From Trichoplax sp. H2 (lineage: Eukaryota > Placozoa > Uniplacotomia > Trichoplacea): a stretch of 64,000 nucleotides of DNA. The DNA is taken from the NCBI GenBank assembly GCA_003344405.1, contig NOWV01000013.1:744001-808000 (forward strand). The letters run 5' to 3'. Made by a program: the position numbers and the translations under genes. This document shows positions 1 to 14,775 of the stretch, in pieces. Position 1 is the stretch's first letter. Each line of letters opens with the position of its first letter. The notes under the pieces were generated by a model. That model ran no database searches. It had not been told where the DNA came from and saw nothing but the letters and a program-made list of their open reading frames with translations.

Positions 1-461
1 AATTTAATTCTAAACATTGGCCTCATTATAGACTAATGATTAGTTCTCCTTGCATCTCAACTGCTCCTGCTATAGTCATATGGCTAATAGCCTGTTCGTA
101 CTTGACTAAATGATTATAATCCAAGTTATTATCACTGCCAATTAAAATTTCTCTTCAGTAATTGCATTCTATTACTTTAATACCAATACTGTCTTAAGAC
201 TTTAGTTAAATTGTTATAATATAACTATACTTTCACGAAAGATTACGAAGGTGACAAGCCTCCAGAAAATAAAAATATAGATTTTTCTTTTTGCCTGTTA
301 AGAGTACTTTTAAACTAGTAGAATTCCTTTCAAAATATCAAATACCCTTATCGCTAATTAACTTTACAGTTGGCATTATGTACCGTTTCCGTTTATAAAG
401 TAAGCTGGTTCTGTATTACTACAATTTTATTGTGACTTATACGTAAATTATATTAATATAG
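1..461. other. Left edge, no exon identified
   Basis: AT-rich sequence without a reading frame I can support. The first recognised PDE8 exon begins at 462 in the middle of a codon, so this stretch is probably intron of that gene. The N-terminal receiver-like and PAS regions expected of PDE8 are not seen and should lie to the left of the window. Confidence 0.5.
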
Positions 462-3400
462 GAAAAGTGGTAGATCCAAATCATATCAAAACTGTCGAAG
501 CATCGACATCAATGGTAATGAATTCTTTTGTCAATATTGAAAATGAAAAGGACTCCATGTTATCACATATCAAAAGGATTGAACTGGATTTAAATCTCAG
601 CTTTAGTTTGATATAACAGTAGCAGTAGCGTTATATATATGCCTACAATCGAATACTTTAAATTGTAAATTTATTACCAAACTGAAATCGATTCATGATA
701 TTGAATATTTACTGAGGAGTACAGTAAAAGGTAATTTGAAAGTTCATGAATGCTAATATTATGTCCTTGAATAAATGTTACAAATAGGTAATTAATTTGA
801 TCAAAATTGCACAAGAAAATGTCAGTGAGAGCCCAAATAATGTTACACAATCACTGGATAAAGTTCTGGTGAGCAATTTCTACTGTACTCATCAGTAATA
901 CGTGACTTTGCTAGATGTAAATTAATAGTAATTATGAAATCAATGTTTGTATTATATTAATTTCATATATATGAAATTGAATCAAAATTGTGTATAATAA
1001 CTTGTAATGAGAGAGTTCTCCTTCTTAATCCATACTACGTGCCAAAAATATGAAAATATAAATTTAAGCAGTATGAATTTATAGCTATAAGAGGATCCTA
1101 TCTAATCTTATCATTTAATTATCCCATATTACAGCAAATACTGAAAGATGCTGAGATTTCCTTTCCTCAAGGAGCTGACTTTGACTTAATCAATTTTACT
1201 GAACTTGGCAATAACGTTAGTTGAAATATTGTAAAAGGAATGCACTTAGCAAAATTATCGACTATCATTTGTGACGAACACTTGTGAAATTAATTTTCTA
1301 TTTTCTATATGTATGAAATGACGGTATGCGTATTTCTTGTTTTGCAAAATATTTTCTAGACGATAACATCACAAGGTAATTTACCAAGTAAGTAACTTGC
1401 TGTTCTTAGCTATAGTTACGGAAGTTGGGTCTTCAGCCTATCTGATGCTATCCTTATTAGATCGTTGATTTTATGAACTAATTCATATTTTTATATTGTA
1501 CGTAAAAGGACCATCTTTAGTAGTTAATGCCAAAAGTATACTTAATGATGCATCAGCAGAAATTAAAATTGCATTGGATGGTGCATCTGATTGGGATTAT
1601 GACATTCTAGAATTGGAACGTGTTACGGAAAAGAGGTAGATATATTTCATTCGGAAGGAAAATTATAATTATGATAACTCTGTAAATATTTCATGCGATG
1701 GAGGCTGTTATACAAATATACTACAAGTTTAATATATACTTTATCGTAATAAATAGCAATATTTTAGCGTTTGCAATATTGCAGCTCTAATTTAAATCCA
1801 TACCAAGTACAAAAGCGTGTTAAAAATAATAATAATGCAATCATAGTCTTTTTGCATCTAATAATAGGCATACTAAAAGAAACTGTTATTGAATTTGTTA
1901 ATAATTACGAAATTCAAAGCTAACCATTTGCTATTTCTTTCCCAATTTTATTAGACCATTGGTCTACCTTGGTATGAAAATATTTGAGCGCTTCCGAATG
2001 GGCCACTATCTCAATGCATCTGCGGATGTATTATGCAACTGGTTAAAGGTAGACTTATAAGAATAAATATATTTTAAGTAGTGACATTTTAAACAATGAC
2101 TTTGGTTATCTATTATAGATCTTTAATCTAATTTATCGAATTATCGATCCATCCTATTAGCAATATTCTATAATAATTTCGAAATTTATCGTAACTATTA
2201 TTGCTCTCTCTCTTTCGAATTCAGTTAATTGAAGCAAACTATAGACAAAGTAATAGCTACCATAACTCGACGCATGCTGGTGATGTGTTGCATGCTAGTG
2301 CCTGTTTCTTGGATTGTGATCGCGTGAAGGTAAAATAAATTATTACTATTGAAAGTCTTCGAATGAAGACTCCTTTATTTTTACTGCAAATAAAATTATA
2401 ATAATATTTATGTACTATTTGAATTTATGATATAATATAGAATTTACTCGATCCATTGGATATTATGGCTTCTCTAATTGCGGCAATAGTGCACGATGTT
2501 GATCATCCCGGCGTTACCAGTGCATTTTTATGCAATTCTCATAATCCCCTTGCACTACTTTACAATGATAGGTGAGATATTTATGATGACTGGAATCGGT
2601 TAAAAATTAAAAGATAGATTGGACTGTTAGGTATTTCTTAATCTAAGTGATACAGTGTTACTTAATGTACTTATCTATTTTTCCTACTTCAAATATTACC
2701 CATTAGTGCTGTACTTGAAAGTCATCATGCTGCTTTGGCTTTCAAATTAACTACCAGTAATGATAAAGTTAATATTTTCAAGGGGCTAGAAAGGTAAAGT
2801 TATAATTCTATGTCTTCTAATTACAGCGAGCATTATTTCGATATTTTCTTGATAGTACCATTTTTATTATAACTAATCGTTGCTTTGCAATGGGTATTGT
2901 TTATTCTCTTTATTTTAGTGATGAATATCGTTCTATTCGTTCATCGATAATTGATATGGTTTTGGCTACTGAAATGACAAAGCATTTTTCTTACTTATCT
3001 AAATTTACTGACTGTTTAAATTCTAGCAAGAATACTGTTGTAAGTAACCAATTGAAAATATTTAGATGTAAAATAATTAAAGCTGTTTACTTATAGAACA
3101 GTACTTTCTTGCACATCATAAATTATGAAGCTTAGACATTTATTTTTCACTGTTAGAAGGATTTTACAGTATATAGATGATTTCTTTCACTTTGTTAATC
3201 GATATTTGGGTGAATTAAAAAATTATCTAGATTGCTGATGATGGTACAGAGTTGAAAGTTATCGAAAGCTCATCGGAAAATAGAATGCTAGCAAAACGTA
3301 TACTGATTAAGTGTGCTGATATTTCGAATCCTGCAAGAAACTGGATATTAAGTAAAGAATGGGCGTTAAGGATATTGGACGAATACATGTGCCAGGTATT

Positions 3401-4364
3401 GTTATATTTAATAAGTACTTTCCAGTATCCTAACATAAACCATGTAGTCAATTAGTAAAGTACCGTTATTAAATAAAAATAGCTTAGACAGAGTCTTAAT
3501 TATGCATGTACTTATCATAAATATAGTACGACGAAGAAGATAAGGAAGGTTTACCGTTGACAATGCATATGTTTAACAGAGAAAAATGTAATGTGCCTCA
3601 ATCACAGGTAAAAACGGTGATGTACAACTGTTCTGTCGTTTACATACTTGAGACCTTTGGACTCTGAAAGACATGATATTGATACGAAAAGTGCTATTTG
3701 TACAAAATTTGATAATCAGCTTTTAATATATTTGCAGCGATCTTTTTATGACTACTTCGTTAAGGACCTATTTAAATCTTGGCATTGTAAGTCTATTTTT
3801 TTTGTCTTTAATTACAAAACTACTTAACAAATATTAACCCGATGTATAGTTATGTTCTGTAATTGACAACAGCACGTACTATAATTTTTCCTTTGTATAA
3901 CGAGGTTTAGATTGTATAGGTTAATAATAGACTGCATTCAAATTTTCCCTACTCATATGAATACAATACTTAGTTAGATATGACTAAGCAGTACCTTATA
4001 ATACGTAATTATGATATGACAAAATCGTATCTACAATTTTCAATATTGCATGCTTGTATTATTTACGGTGCTTTCTCTTCGTTTTTTATTTGTTGAAGAT
4101 TTTCAATATATATTGTATTAGTATAGTTTAAAATTTCAATACACAGATTTACAAAACTTGACTAAATCAATTTTTTTATACTTTTAAATAGCTTTTGCCC
4201 ATATTCCACACGTAATGAAAAATATCGAAGAGAATTATGATCACTGGCGTAATGTAGAACAAAAAGGCATTAAGGTATATAAGATTAAATGTTACATGTG
4301 ATAATTATTATCTGTTACAATCTACAATAACGGCAAATTAATGTTTCATTTATAGCCACGATAG
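462..4364 (+). CDS. PDE8: PDE8-type 3',5'-cyclic nucleotide phosphodiesterase, 3' part
   Basis: Hydrolyses cyclic nucleotide (the PDE8 family is cAMP-specific) in the cytosol. Fifteen exons were traced: 462-514, 788-868, 1135-1215, 1360-1387, 1509-1635, 1955-2048, 2225-2329, 2441-2571, 2707-2793, 2919-3039, 3231-3395, 3527-3607, 3738-3786, 4192-4274 and 4356-4364. They join in frame to 430 codons plus a stop. The linker [11 protein letters not shown], just before the catalytic domain, resembles vertebrate PDE8. The catalytic domain opens at [14 protein letters not shown] and shows the metal-binding histidines in [10 protein letters not shown] and HDVDHPG, the metal Asp in IKCADISNP, the helix [14 protein letters not shown], and the substrate Gln region [12 protein letters not shown]. 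The last exon is tiny (Pro-Arg-stop). The short exon 1360-1387 and the last exon are the least certain boundaries. The gene is 5'-incomplete in the window. The family assignment is firm; the cAMP preference is inferred from the family. Confidence 0.93.
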
Positions 4365-5568
4365 TAAATATAATATTCGATATTGAAAACGATATCTAAT
4401 TATTAACAACTAAGTTCTGTAAATAATTGTCAACAGTAACGTAGTATGAATCATTATCAAACAGAAAATAATGAAAATAATTATCTAGCATCCCTAATTC
4501 ATGTTTTGCTTCTTTTATATTCTATGTTATGCGACATCGAACAACAGTACTTTCGCGAGTTGAACGAATTAAGAAATTCTAAAGATGTGCCATGATTTCA
4601 GATTTTTAATTTTTATTTCGAAAAATTCAAGCAATATATACTATATACGTCCACATAGCCAGACAGATATTATCTAGATGTTATAGAAGATGGAGCTGGA
4701 TTATTGGCTATCCGTTTGTGTATATACATATGAACAAAAAATCCACTTTTACAAATTCTATCTTCTTCATCTATAAAATTCAACAGCAACAATAATATTA
4801 TAAAATATCATTTCAATCTGAGTTTAGATTTATAACCTTAAAAATGAAAGGGAGATTCACAACGTTGTATATTGGAGATCATTAATATTCGATCTTAAAA
4901 TAGTAGAGAAATCCTTTGCTGTGACATATGTTATGAACTAAGAAAAGTGTGAAAGTAGTTGAAGTTAAGGAATAAAATAAGATGCTCCGATGTATTAATA
5001 TCTCAACAAATCAATGCGAAGTATTGGCTACGGTATGCAGCATACAAAAAGCTAGCCTCAGTCATTAATTACTTTTTGTATAATGAAAAGAAATTGTTGT
5101 TATTAATTATGGAAGTGGGTCATAAAAGGATCATTACAACAGTTATCAATCTTATAGCTTGCATATTATTTCACTCTGGCAAAATGTTACTGTATATATA
5201 TAATTACGATAAGATTAAAATCAATCCACGCAATCAACAGGCATCATGGAAAAGACATTATTTTAAACGTGATAGAATTTCTTCTGGTATTATTGGCTGC
5301 TTATTTGAGACCGATTTTGATTCAATACACTACATCATTCAATTCTCATAAATGACTTAATTATAGAAAAACAGCTCTTGACTTGTCGTAAATTATACGG
5401 CTATTTATTCAATTTTATTTAATAAGGTACTTAGCCACTGACTGTATAAATAGATGAGTAGATGAAAAATGAAACTATTGCCTTTTATTTACGTATTACA
5501 TGATTATATATACAATTAATTTGTATATTTTAACTTAAAATAGATTATCATTAAAGTGCCTAAATAAA

Positions 5569-5570
<2 letters not shown>

Positions 5571-5599
<29 letters not shown>
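5571..5599. repeat. (TA)n microsatellite
   Basis: An uninterrupted alternating TA run, followed within about 170 bases by two shorter TA-rich runs. The small open frame across it is a by-product of the repeat. Confidence 0.9.
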
Positions 5600-5604
<5 letters not shown>

Positions 5605-6993
5605 GTATATGCATCTGCATCTGTGTATGTATATGTATATATATATATTTTTATATGTTTATAGATCGATGTAGTGCAGCGGTTGAGATGTGCCCCTGTA
5701 ATGCCTTTACGATCGTTACATCAATTGCATATAAAATATATATATATATCTATGTATATGTGTGAATTACAGCTAATACATTTGCTACATGCGCAACAAT
5801 GTGTTGCCACTATTCGATGGCATAGGTTATGGTAGAATTGGATGCCAAGCGTATTTAGTGAAATTTGATAAATTATTTCGTATTAAAATGAAAATATTAA
5901 GTTAATTTACATTTCTTGAATTTTTTTCTTCTAACCCAACTTGTCGATTGCGTTTTATTATATTATTGCTATTACTGACAATGCTTTAGAAAGATTATTC
6001 TATTTAGTTAATCAATTGATAATTAACTCGTGAATAGCATCGCCAGTATATGCTATATGTCGATTCATGATGTATTCTTGCGGATTGTACACACACCACT
6101 TGTGCGGACATGATTCATTAATAATGTGATGTTACGAGGATTAAAACATGCAGTCGTTGCATTCAGTAAACACGATTGGAGTATTGTAAGATATTGTAAA
6201 AATTTCTAATTACAATATTATCTCGACTATGGATGTGAAGCGCTTCCATCACGTTTTAAGAGCAATGAATAATCTTGTTTCTTATGTAGATTATATTACT
6301 TATGGTATAGAGAAATAGTATTAATGCCAATTGTTATTGCTATTCGTACCATTTTGTTATGGATAACAATGCAATAGATAAATGTCGTTTTGCTACGTAT
6401 ATATATTATAATATATATATATATAGTTTTCTTTTTCTTGGTTGCTAAAATTTAGAAATATCTGTACATCTAATTCTCTTTCTGTATCTATGTATAATTA
6501 TAGTTAGCTTACATCTTTATAAAGCTAATTTATATATGTACGTAAATGTCATTATATCAGCATGATTACAGCGATGCTATTTACTACAAATTCAGTTGGT
6601 TTTTGAAGATATTGACAGATAGCCAAGCCAATGGCATAGAGATCATGATCGAATTTACCTTTTTCCATTATTGCTATTTAGAATACTTCGTATCTTAAAA
6701 TGGTGTCATTGCAATATTCCAAATTGCTAACAGTACATTAATCGTGATTTGTTATCATTATTATTATAATTATTATTGCTACTATTAATATTAATGTCAT
6801 AATTACTATTACAACTGTTATTATATTATTAAGATTCTTGATAACTAATCTTTCCTATAAAACTGATTACTAGCGTAATACTACTTGGACGTCATGTTGC
6901 TAATTTATGCAACAGAATGTTACTTATCGAATTGATATTATAGAAATACCCATTAAGAACACATTCATTATTTGAAACAACACTCTGATTCGA

Positions 6994-7060
6994 ATCTATC
7001 TATCTATCTATCTCTATATATATATATATGTAAAAGTACCGTATATATATATATATATAT
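6994..7060. repeat. Compound TATC / TA microsatellite
   Basis: A TATC run (about 6994-7012) passes into two TA runs (about 7013-7029 and 7042-7060) separated by a short unique segment. A further TA run lies near 6400-6425. Confidence 0.85.
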
Positions 7061-9057
7061 GTCTGCATATACACACTCACATGTTTCCACCTACATAAAC
7101 GATCAAATATATTGTCGCTATCAGCATGAATTATGTTTAAACTAATATTAATGTATCGTTTATAACTCACCTAATACTTTATAAAGTATAATAATGCGTT
7201 AGTGTTTTTATTTTTAACAAAATTGTAGTGAGTAAGAATAACTCATTAGCCACAGTCTTATTTCTTATTAAATTTATTTAGTTCAATAACATTGTAAATG
7301 CACCATAATGTAATTTGGATAACTAACATTCATCGTGCGTTATGGTTTGCTTATTACTTTACTGATCATCCAAGCCATCTTTCATAATAATAATGATAAT
7401 AATGATTTTATTATTGTTATTCATTACGGTTAAGATGTACTGTTGCTTTTTTGAGGATACAGTAATACTTTTATTGTTTTACTTTGGTTGTCTTTTTTGG
7501 TTGTTGCAGTTACTCTTGGTTTCCTTTAAATAGTCAAAATATGTGAAAATTATCATTAATACACTATATATAATGAATTTATGATCTTACTACATTGTAT
7601 CGTAGACAATTTCTAATGATGTTGCACTATATTGTAAGAGTATTCAAAGCGCTGATTTAATTGCGTTAACAATGCTCACTTTTGGTAACCTTGTTACGGC
7701 ACTCAGCGATCACTGAATTAAAATATCGATGAAAAATATCTTAATTTCTCAGCTGTTCTTTATCAAAAAAATATCGTCAGATTTTATCATGGCGCAGGTA
7801 CCGATTTTAAATATGCTGCCTACAGGCAACGGCAATCGATATCTCGTATACCCACCTTATAGTGATTTTCGTTACTATGCTAACGTATAGAGTACCGTAA
7901 CCATATTAAATTTGATTTGTAAGTCCAGTAATACTAGTTAGCTGAAAATGTTGGCCTTATAGCTTTACATAATATCAGTATTTGTCGATCTGCGAGTCAA
8001 CCCAACTTAACGACGCCTTAAAGATTATGAATTAGTTAGCACTTTTAATAGTTAGCAGGCAAATGATGATTCCTATTACGATTTATACAATGCTCTACAA
8101 CAGCTTAGTTAATTTTACGTAGTTGTGCGAATCATTAGTAGTGAACATGTAGTTCGTTACCGTAATTGAAGCTTTTCCTAAACATCAGCTTCAATAAGCG
8201 AGCTAATATACTCGTAGTTACATTTATGAAGGTTTAAATTACAATAATAATATAATTTAAGAAGGAAAATTGATTTCGAAAAAGAAATTACCAGCTATAG
8301 CAGTATGCATCGAGGGTATTCTCTACATTTTAACTAAGATAAGCCTGACAGCCTTTTCCAGAGACTACTGAAAAGAAAGTCGCTGCCGTTTCTCATAAAT
8401 AAAATGATGATTTGCGTACTTACGCTTAGGTAAGTACCTTACATAATGTAAATTTAAAAGTAAGGTTTTGATTATACAACGTATACTGCACATGGTTATA
8501 TACAAAAGTAAAAGCGAAATATTTACATTCCAAGAATACTTAACAATATAAATGCTCAGGCTTACTTAAAGGACAGTCATAAATTAAAATAAGTATCTGA
8601 TAGATAATGCTGCCCCTTAAAACAACTGTTTATTATTGGCCGTTAGGTATTGGTAGTAAATTATCTGAAGACTAGTCCTAGAGACTTGTTTAATAAGAAC
8701 CAAGAAAAATAATATTCTCTATTTCATGAAATAAAGTTGTCTCTTCATAATGCAGCAGAAAGTAATAATATGTAGAACTACTTTTAACTCAAAATCTTCT
8801 ACGTTTCATGTTATAATTGGATTGTTATTTGCCATTTTATAACATTCTTAATCTAAATCATTAAGTAACGTTGCCGACCATCGTTCAAGAACTTGAAGAG
8901 CGTCAATATTATTTTCTAGTAAATTAAATTATCTGCTGTTAGATTTGTATCGGTAAACGATACAATTGATTAGATGATATAAATTTTACCTAACATCACT
9001 ACAGTTACTGCAGCTATTAATATTCTTTTTAATTATGAATATGAATTGATCATAATT

Positions 9058-12000
9058 TTAACCTTTAGTTTCAAGATTGGAATAGATTCGTTCCTCTGAT
9101 GGCCAAGCAGTCGATTGATTTCCATCAATAATATTTTCATCAGGTAAGTCTTCTATATTTTCAATTTCATCATGATTCTTTTCTTTTTGTCGTGCTTGAA
9201 TTATATTATCATCTTTTAATGGCTTCGGAGCACTATTTTCAGGTACTAACTTTGTTTCTGCATTGAATTTTTCATCTTTATTTCGCCCATTTTGAGTTGG
9301 ATGCAGAGGCTTTCGTTGTGATAGTATGATTCCTTCTCGACGTAGTGAAGCCTGACGCAATTTAATATAGTTAGTTAGTATAGGTAACAAATTGCAATAA
9401 GTATATGCGAATACCTATCAAATCAGATAAAAAAATTCTTTTCAGTAATACATTGATTAGATAATTTATTAGGTAGCTCTCATACCTCAGTACAACATTT
9501 TTAAGGCTAGATGGTAACAAATGCGATATGATTTTGCTAAAGCTTAATTACAGTTTTATATTATATACCATAAGTAAATTTCTTTCTTTCTCTAAACTTC
9601 GGATTTCATAAACGTATTTATTGACCTGCTGCAATAGCTCTTGTCTTTCGGTTTCGATCAACTGAGTCATTCTCTGAATTTCCTGAGTGGAATGCCGTTT
9701 TATCTGTTTAGCTGTTATAACTATTAATAAATCAAATGATGTACTTAAGTCAGGCAATCTGGTTGATGGATTTATCAGTACATAACAGCTAAATAGCAAG
9801 AGTGTTATTGTATATATATTTACTGTGCCTTGTTGTAATATCAGCGTGATTTAATATCATATAGTGTCATATTTGATAATATATTTGAGTTATAGAGCAT
9901 GCTATACTAATATAATTCCGGCCTATAGATTCACGTAAAAGCAAGTGCCAAAAATTCAATAGATACAATATAATTGGTTTAATACACAACTTTAATTTAT
10001 AGTCCATGGAATACTCCATTTCCAATGTAGCTTAGCGAAGCAATAAATATAATTATTTATAAAATCTATCGATTATATGCAACATCTTCAGAGTGACATT
10101 ATTACTACAATAGTTTGAGCAATAGATGATTGATATATTGGAAAAGATTCCTTATTTTTACTGAATAATTGCGCTCTATGTTATAATATGCAATCTCTAA
10201 AATATGATTTCATTCCATTTAGAAGATACATTTTTAGGATCATTGTCATTTTATATTTTTAACCTTGTACTGTATTAGATTTCCTTACCAGTTTTAACTC
10301 TTTCTTTGCGGGCTTCATGTAACTGATTTTGTAACTGTGCAAGTTCATCTTTATACCTGCTACGTTCCTTATCGAAAGAAATTTCTACCTCTATATGAGA
10401 CAATAAATTAATTATCTTACTATAATTCTATTAAAGGGAAGGCTGGGACACTTTAAGTTTCAGTTTATTTGCAGTTAGATTTATTGCTTATATTTTGAAA
10501 TTTACTTGAGAAACAGAATTTATAGGCTGCTTTACTACTATAATAAACCTTATAACTTATCATATCTGCAGTATTTACGTTAGTCAAAATCACCTTTATG
10601 GATAACTTGCCGATGTTGTGATAACTTTTCTTGGCATTTTCGAAATTCTTCACTGATTTTATCAAAGTCTTTAACTTTCAATTCAAGTTGCCTCGATAGC
10701 TTTTTGCAGTTCTGTATATTCGTATATATATATGAATATTCATAAATTAGAATATTTGCGGATAAAAACAAAAAATGTGTTTAAAAGTTTAAATAACTTT
10801 TAATTGCTACCCATAAACTATACGTTAATATTTACATATTAAACTTTCTTAGCTATATGCTGACATTTATTAACATTTTTGAATTTACTTGATCTAAACT
10901 CTAAAAAATATTCTTATAAGTCAAATATTACCTAATTTCAACTGCAACTTAAAGGGTTTACTTATTAGTTCTTAGCTAGTGTAATGATACTTGTTAACAT
11001 TTTTAAGTATGATTTAGATACTGTAAACTATTCCGTAATGGGCGCATTTACAGCATTTTAGACAATCATAAAATATTTTCATTTTTATACTTGACCTCTT
11101 CTTTATCCGATAATAAATCCTTTAATCTACAGTTAGCAGCGCTTTGCTCCTCAATCTGATTCTGATCTGCAGCATTAAAAGAAAATATTCAGGTGCAGAA
11201 ATGATAAAAATAATAATAGTAAGTACTTGTATGCATTGATAATTGGTGAAACCTTGAAAAAAATAATCAAATTGCTATCAAAAGAACGAAGTTTGTATTA
11301 TTTTAAAATACTAATGTAGTACTACAGTATGCCGTATTAACTTGATTTATAAAGTTAGCCTTGGTTCAGAGTAATAGATTGATTACAGTAATCAGAATAA
11401 AACATTTCATTGTAATATTTTTGCGCATTAACCAAGAATTACTATACTATTAAAGATAAAGAGCTTATATATTATTGATAATCATGTACTTTGGTGTTTA
11501 TTTCAATTACTTAATTTAAAGATGTGATATCAATTTCGATGCTTAATGTCTTAGTTCATTCTTTTAGTAGATACTAATATTGAAATTCAATCATTTACTC
11601 TTTACGATTTCGCCAATTAATTACGAATTACGTCACGTTTTAGTGTTTTTTTAGCTTAAACGCCATTTTATGTTAATCACTTAATATTTACTTTAAAGAG
11701 ATTTTGTGAGCATAACTTAGAACTAATAGGGAAATTAGGGCTCTTAATATTATATTTGAGAGATAATGCAATTTTACTTCATAGTAACTTCTTTATTATA
11801 TGTGATATTATTTGTTCTTATAATAAGAAGTTAACACTATCCTAAAGTGCCGTGTTTATTAATATTTTGTTACTGTGTTAAAAATACTATGAAAGTTATT
11901 ATTTAGACTTACATTGAGTACGGATATCAAAAATTTTACTCTCAAACAGCTCGCAATCAGCAGAGATTTTTTTAGCTAGTCGATCTCGATCTGCAGTTAC

Positions 12001-14775
12001 CAGTTGCAGGTCAGTTTCTAGCTGTTGCATTCTACTTAATGGGTAAATAAAATGCAGCTTAATTAGTATGCAAATAAGACAACATACTTGTACGTATGCA
12101 TGCGGCAATTATATTGAATTTTAGCAGGTTTTTGTAATTAAGAATATGTACCAAATCTAACTTTCAATCGAGTATTATGAAAATAGTGAACGGACCTTTT
12201 TCTAATAATATCAATTTCATTAATTTTATCCTGGTTCATTTCAACTACTGTCTGGTCAGTGTCTTGATTTGGTAATATAGCGTTATCTTTTTCATCAGGA
12301 TTGTTCATTTCATACATGCGAGACAAAGTCGCCTGCCGAACAAGTAATCCTTGGAGAAAAGATAAACATATTTTATGGATTGAATGAAATCATAAAGGTG
12401 CAAGTGCCATTAGTGGTAGAAAATTTCAGAAAATTTGAGAATCCATAATATAAAATGCGATAAGGAACCAGTATCACTACTCGAGCCCAAATTTTGAAAA
12501 TTCAACAATGAAGGTACCTTGTAAGGTTTTTAACCGACTACAAGCAAAGTTTAGCCTTTCATTAAAGCCAGAGAGTTCATTATGACTTTTGTTTTGCAAA
12601 TGAATAAAATTTTCGTGCGTAGATGTCATACTATACAAGTAAAAAGAGAATTAATGGAATTATTCAGGTTTAGATGACGATATAGAAAATAACTTACGAT
12701 TCTGCAACAGTTTTCAAAGATGTTATACATAGATCATCTTCGGATAATTTTGATCTAAGGTTTTCAATTTCGATTTTATAGCGTTTTATTTCATCATCCC
12801 TGTTCTAATATATAGTTATTAAGTTATTATTAGCTTTCATCAACAACTGATTTTGTAATATTCCTATGAAATATAAATTGTGATATTTTCAGTAATATTA
12901 CAGACCATACGATAATTGCGCGATTTATAAATTTATTATCTTTTATATAAGAATGTATGATATTTAAAATTGCTTACCTGACGGTGATTAATTTCAATCT
13001 GAATTTGAGCTTTTGCATTAGCAAGTGCACGAGATGTAATTAGGTTGTCGTTCCGAGTCTCTTCTAAAGACCTATGTAATGAACTAATCTGGAATATATT
13101 TTTACAATTGTCAAATATTTTCACATTATCAGAGGAGATAAAGCTGAAATAATTACTTTCTGTTGATGCTGCTGCTGAAGTCTTTCCATTGCTAGGTCAT
13201 TTGATTTTAATTGTAACAATAAAGAATAGACTTTCTGCCTCCATCTAAATATGCGTCGTTAATATTATTTAAGAAATTCTAAAGTTATTTCATGACTTGC
13301 TATTGGAGTGTAATACTTTGAATTTAAGATATTAATGTGCAAACCTTGATAATAATTCTAGTGATTCCTCTTTATTTGTTATCAGTGATTCTTGGCTCTA
13401 TTTGAGATAAATATTATTTGAGTAACAAAATGTTTGATTCTAATACTTAATTTCTCTATTGACCGACTGTTGTGTACGCATCTATCATAACCAATACTAA
13501 TGCTAGGTTAGCACCAATTTCGAATCAAATTCTATTTTGAGAAGTTAATGAACTAAATGTATACCTTATTTATAATTTGATTCTGTAGCATTTCAACCAT
13601 ATCATTTAGCGCCGATATCTGCAAATTTGATAGTTCTATCGTATCTTGTAATCTTTCATTTTCCATAGTAAGTCGCTGCAAAATTAGCAATGTATTCATT
13701 TATCTTCTGAATTTGTCAATAAATAGAATTAACATTCTGCATTTTATTTTTACTATTTAACATATTTCACTTCTATTTGTTGTTATTTTGACCAAGTTAT
13801 GAACATAGAATGACCAACTTTATTTTTATCCTGTTCTTCAGTTGCTTTTTCTTGCCAAGTTCTTTCTAGATTTCTGCTTATATCATTACCGATGTACGCT
13901 CGCAGTCGGGTAATTTCATTTTGCAATGCTTGTTGATTTTGGTATTCATTCCTAAATTTTCAAATGTTATTCAGTGTACTATGGCTACTGGTATACATCA
14001 ATTACGTTAATCTCCTAGATGAGAATTTTAACTAATTTTAAAGTGAACCTTAATTTTTGCTCCAACTGGTGTCTTTCTGTTTCGACAATTATCTTATCTC
14101 TATTAGCATTTTGCTCCAAGATTCTCTTTTCCTTTTCAGTTTCCGAGACTCTTTCTAGTGCTCGCATCCTTTCTTCATCTAATACAATTAGCCGCTCATT
14201 TAATTTTACAAAATGGATAGTATTTTGATTTAATTTTGCCTGTTAAAAGATCGGAAAATAATAATTATAATTAGTGTACAACTGTATATAATAAAGTGGT
14301 TTCTGATAAAGATATCTCCTAATCGATGTGTCTATTTTGTACTAAAAGTTTTAAGGTAATAGCTGTTACTGCGAATGGGTTTAGCTTTAATTGGAAACAA
14401 TTTCTACTTCTCGTTACGTGATAATAAACTACTGTATTTTAAGGATAATTTATCTTTATCAACAATACAGATAAAAGGCTGTATCACTGAATCCTCTATG
14501 CATATTATAGAGGAGGAGAAAATATTGACGATGAGAGGACTGTAACATGTAGCGGATATTATTGCTCAATTAACCTCTAAATCAGATATTTTCAGTTGAT
14601 AGTCATTCTTGTCTTTTTCTCTTGATTGGCAATCATTGATTTCTTCCTGTATCGATTCCAATTTAGAATTAGAGCGATCGTTGTCAACATTGAATTTTGA
14701 TGGCGGCCAAAGGAGACTCTCCGTCATATAGGAGTCTTTTTCAAAAAATTCTGGCGGTTTGGGACTAGTCGTCAT
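9058..14775 (-). CDS. CCHCR1: CCHCR1-like coiled-coil alpha-helical rod protein
   Basis: Sixteen exons on the minus strand, in transcript order: 14775-14575, 14239-14049, 13951-13819, 13675-13565, 13397-13345, 13244-13157, 13088-12978, 12804-12698, 12630-12518, 12349-12196, 12031-11913, 11166-11096, 10711-10594, 10390-10289, 9711-9569 and 9351-9058. They join in frame to 702 aa plus TAA (human protein about 780). The product is almost all heptad-type coiled coil with a non-helical N-terminus (MTTSPKPPEF) and a hydrophilic tail. The assignment rests on local matches to human CCHCR1: SRWRQKVYSLLLQLK, NERLNFACSRLKTLQGLLVR and EKERNLLMASLRREGI, in the right order. The human protein is reported at centrosomes and P-bodies; the same role here is inferred. 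The intron between exons 11 and 12 is the longest (746 nt). The least certain boundary is the GT donor that ends exon 12 at 11096. Confidence 0.88.

Larger units (their letters stand above)
4365..9057. other. Intergenic, 4.7 kb between PDE8 and CCHCR1 3' ends
   Basis: The flanking genes converge on this AT-rich spacer. It contains TA and TATC microsatellites and no multi-exon gene I can support. The longest open frame (4959-5351) starts at TTG, has no recognisable domain and looks like chance. On the minus strand near 6560-6675 a 38-codon frame reads MEKGKFDHDLYAIGLAICQY, faintly like a protein-kinase subdomain IX, but nothing around it extends the match. Confidence 0.6.

Noticed and set aside
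4959-5351. 130-codon open frame
   Set aside because: Starts at TTG, AT-driven composition, no domain, and lies in a convergent 3' spacer.
5568-5765. Open frame over a TA microsatellite
   Set aside because: Ile-Tyr repeats are a direct product of TA repeats.
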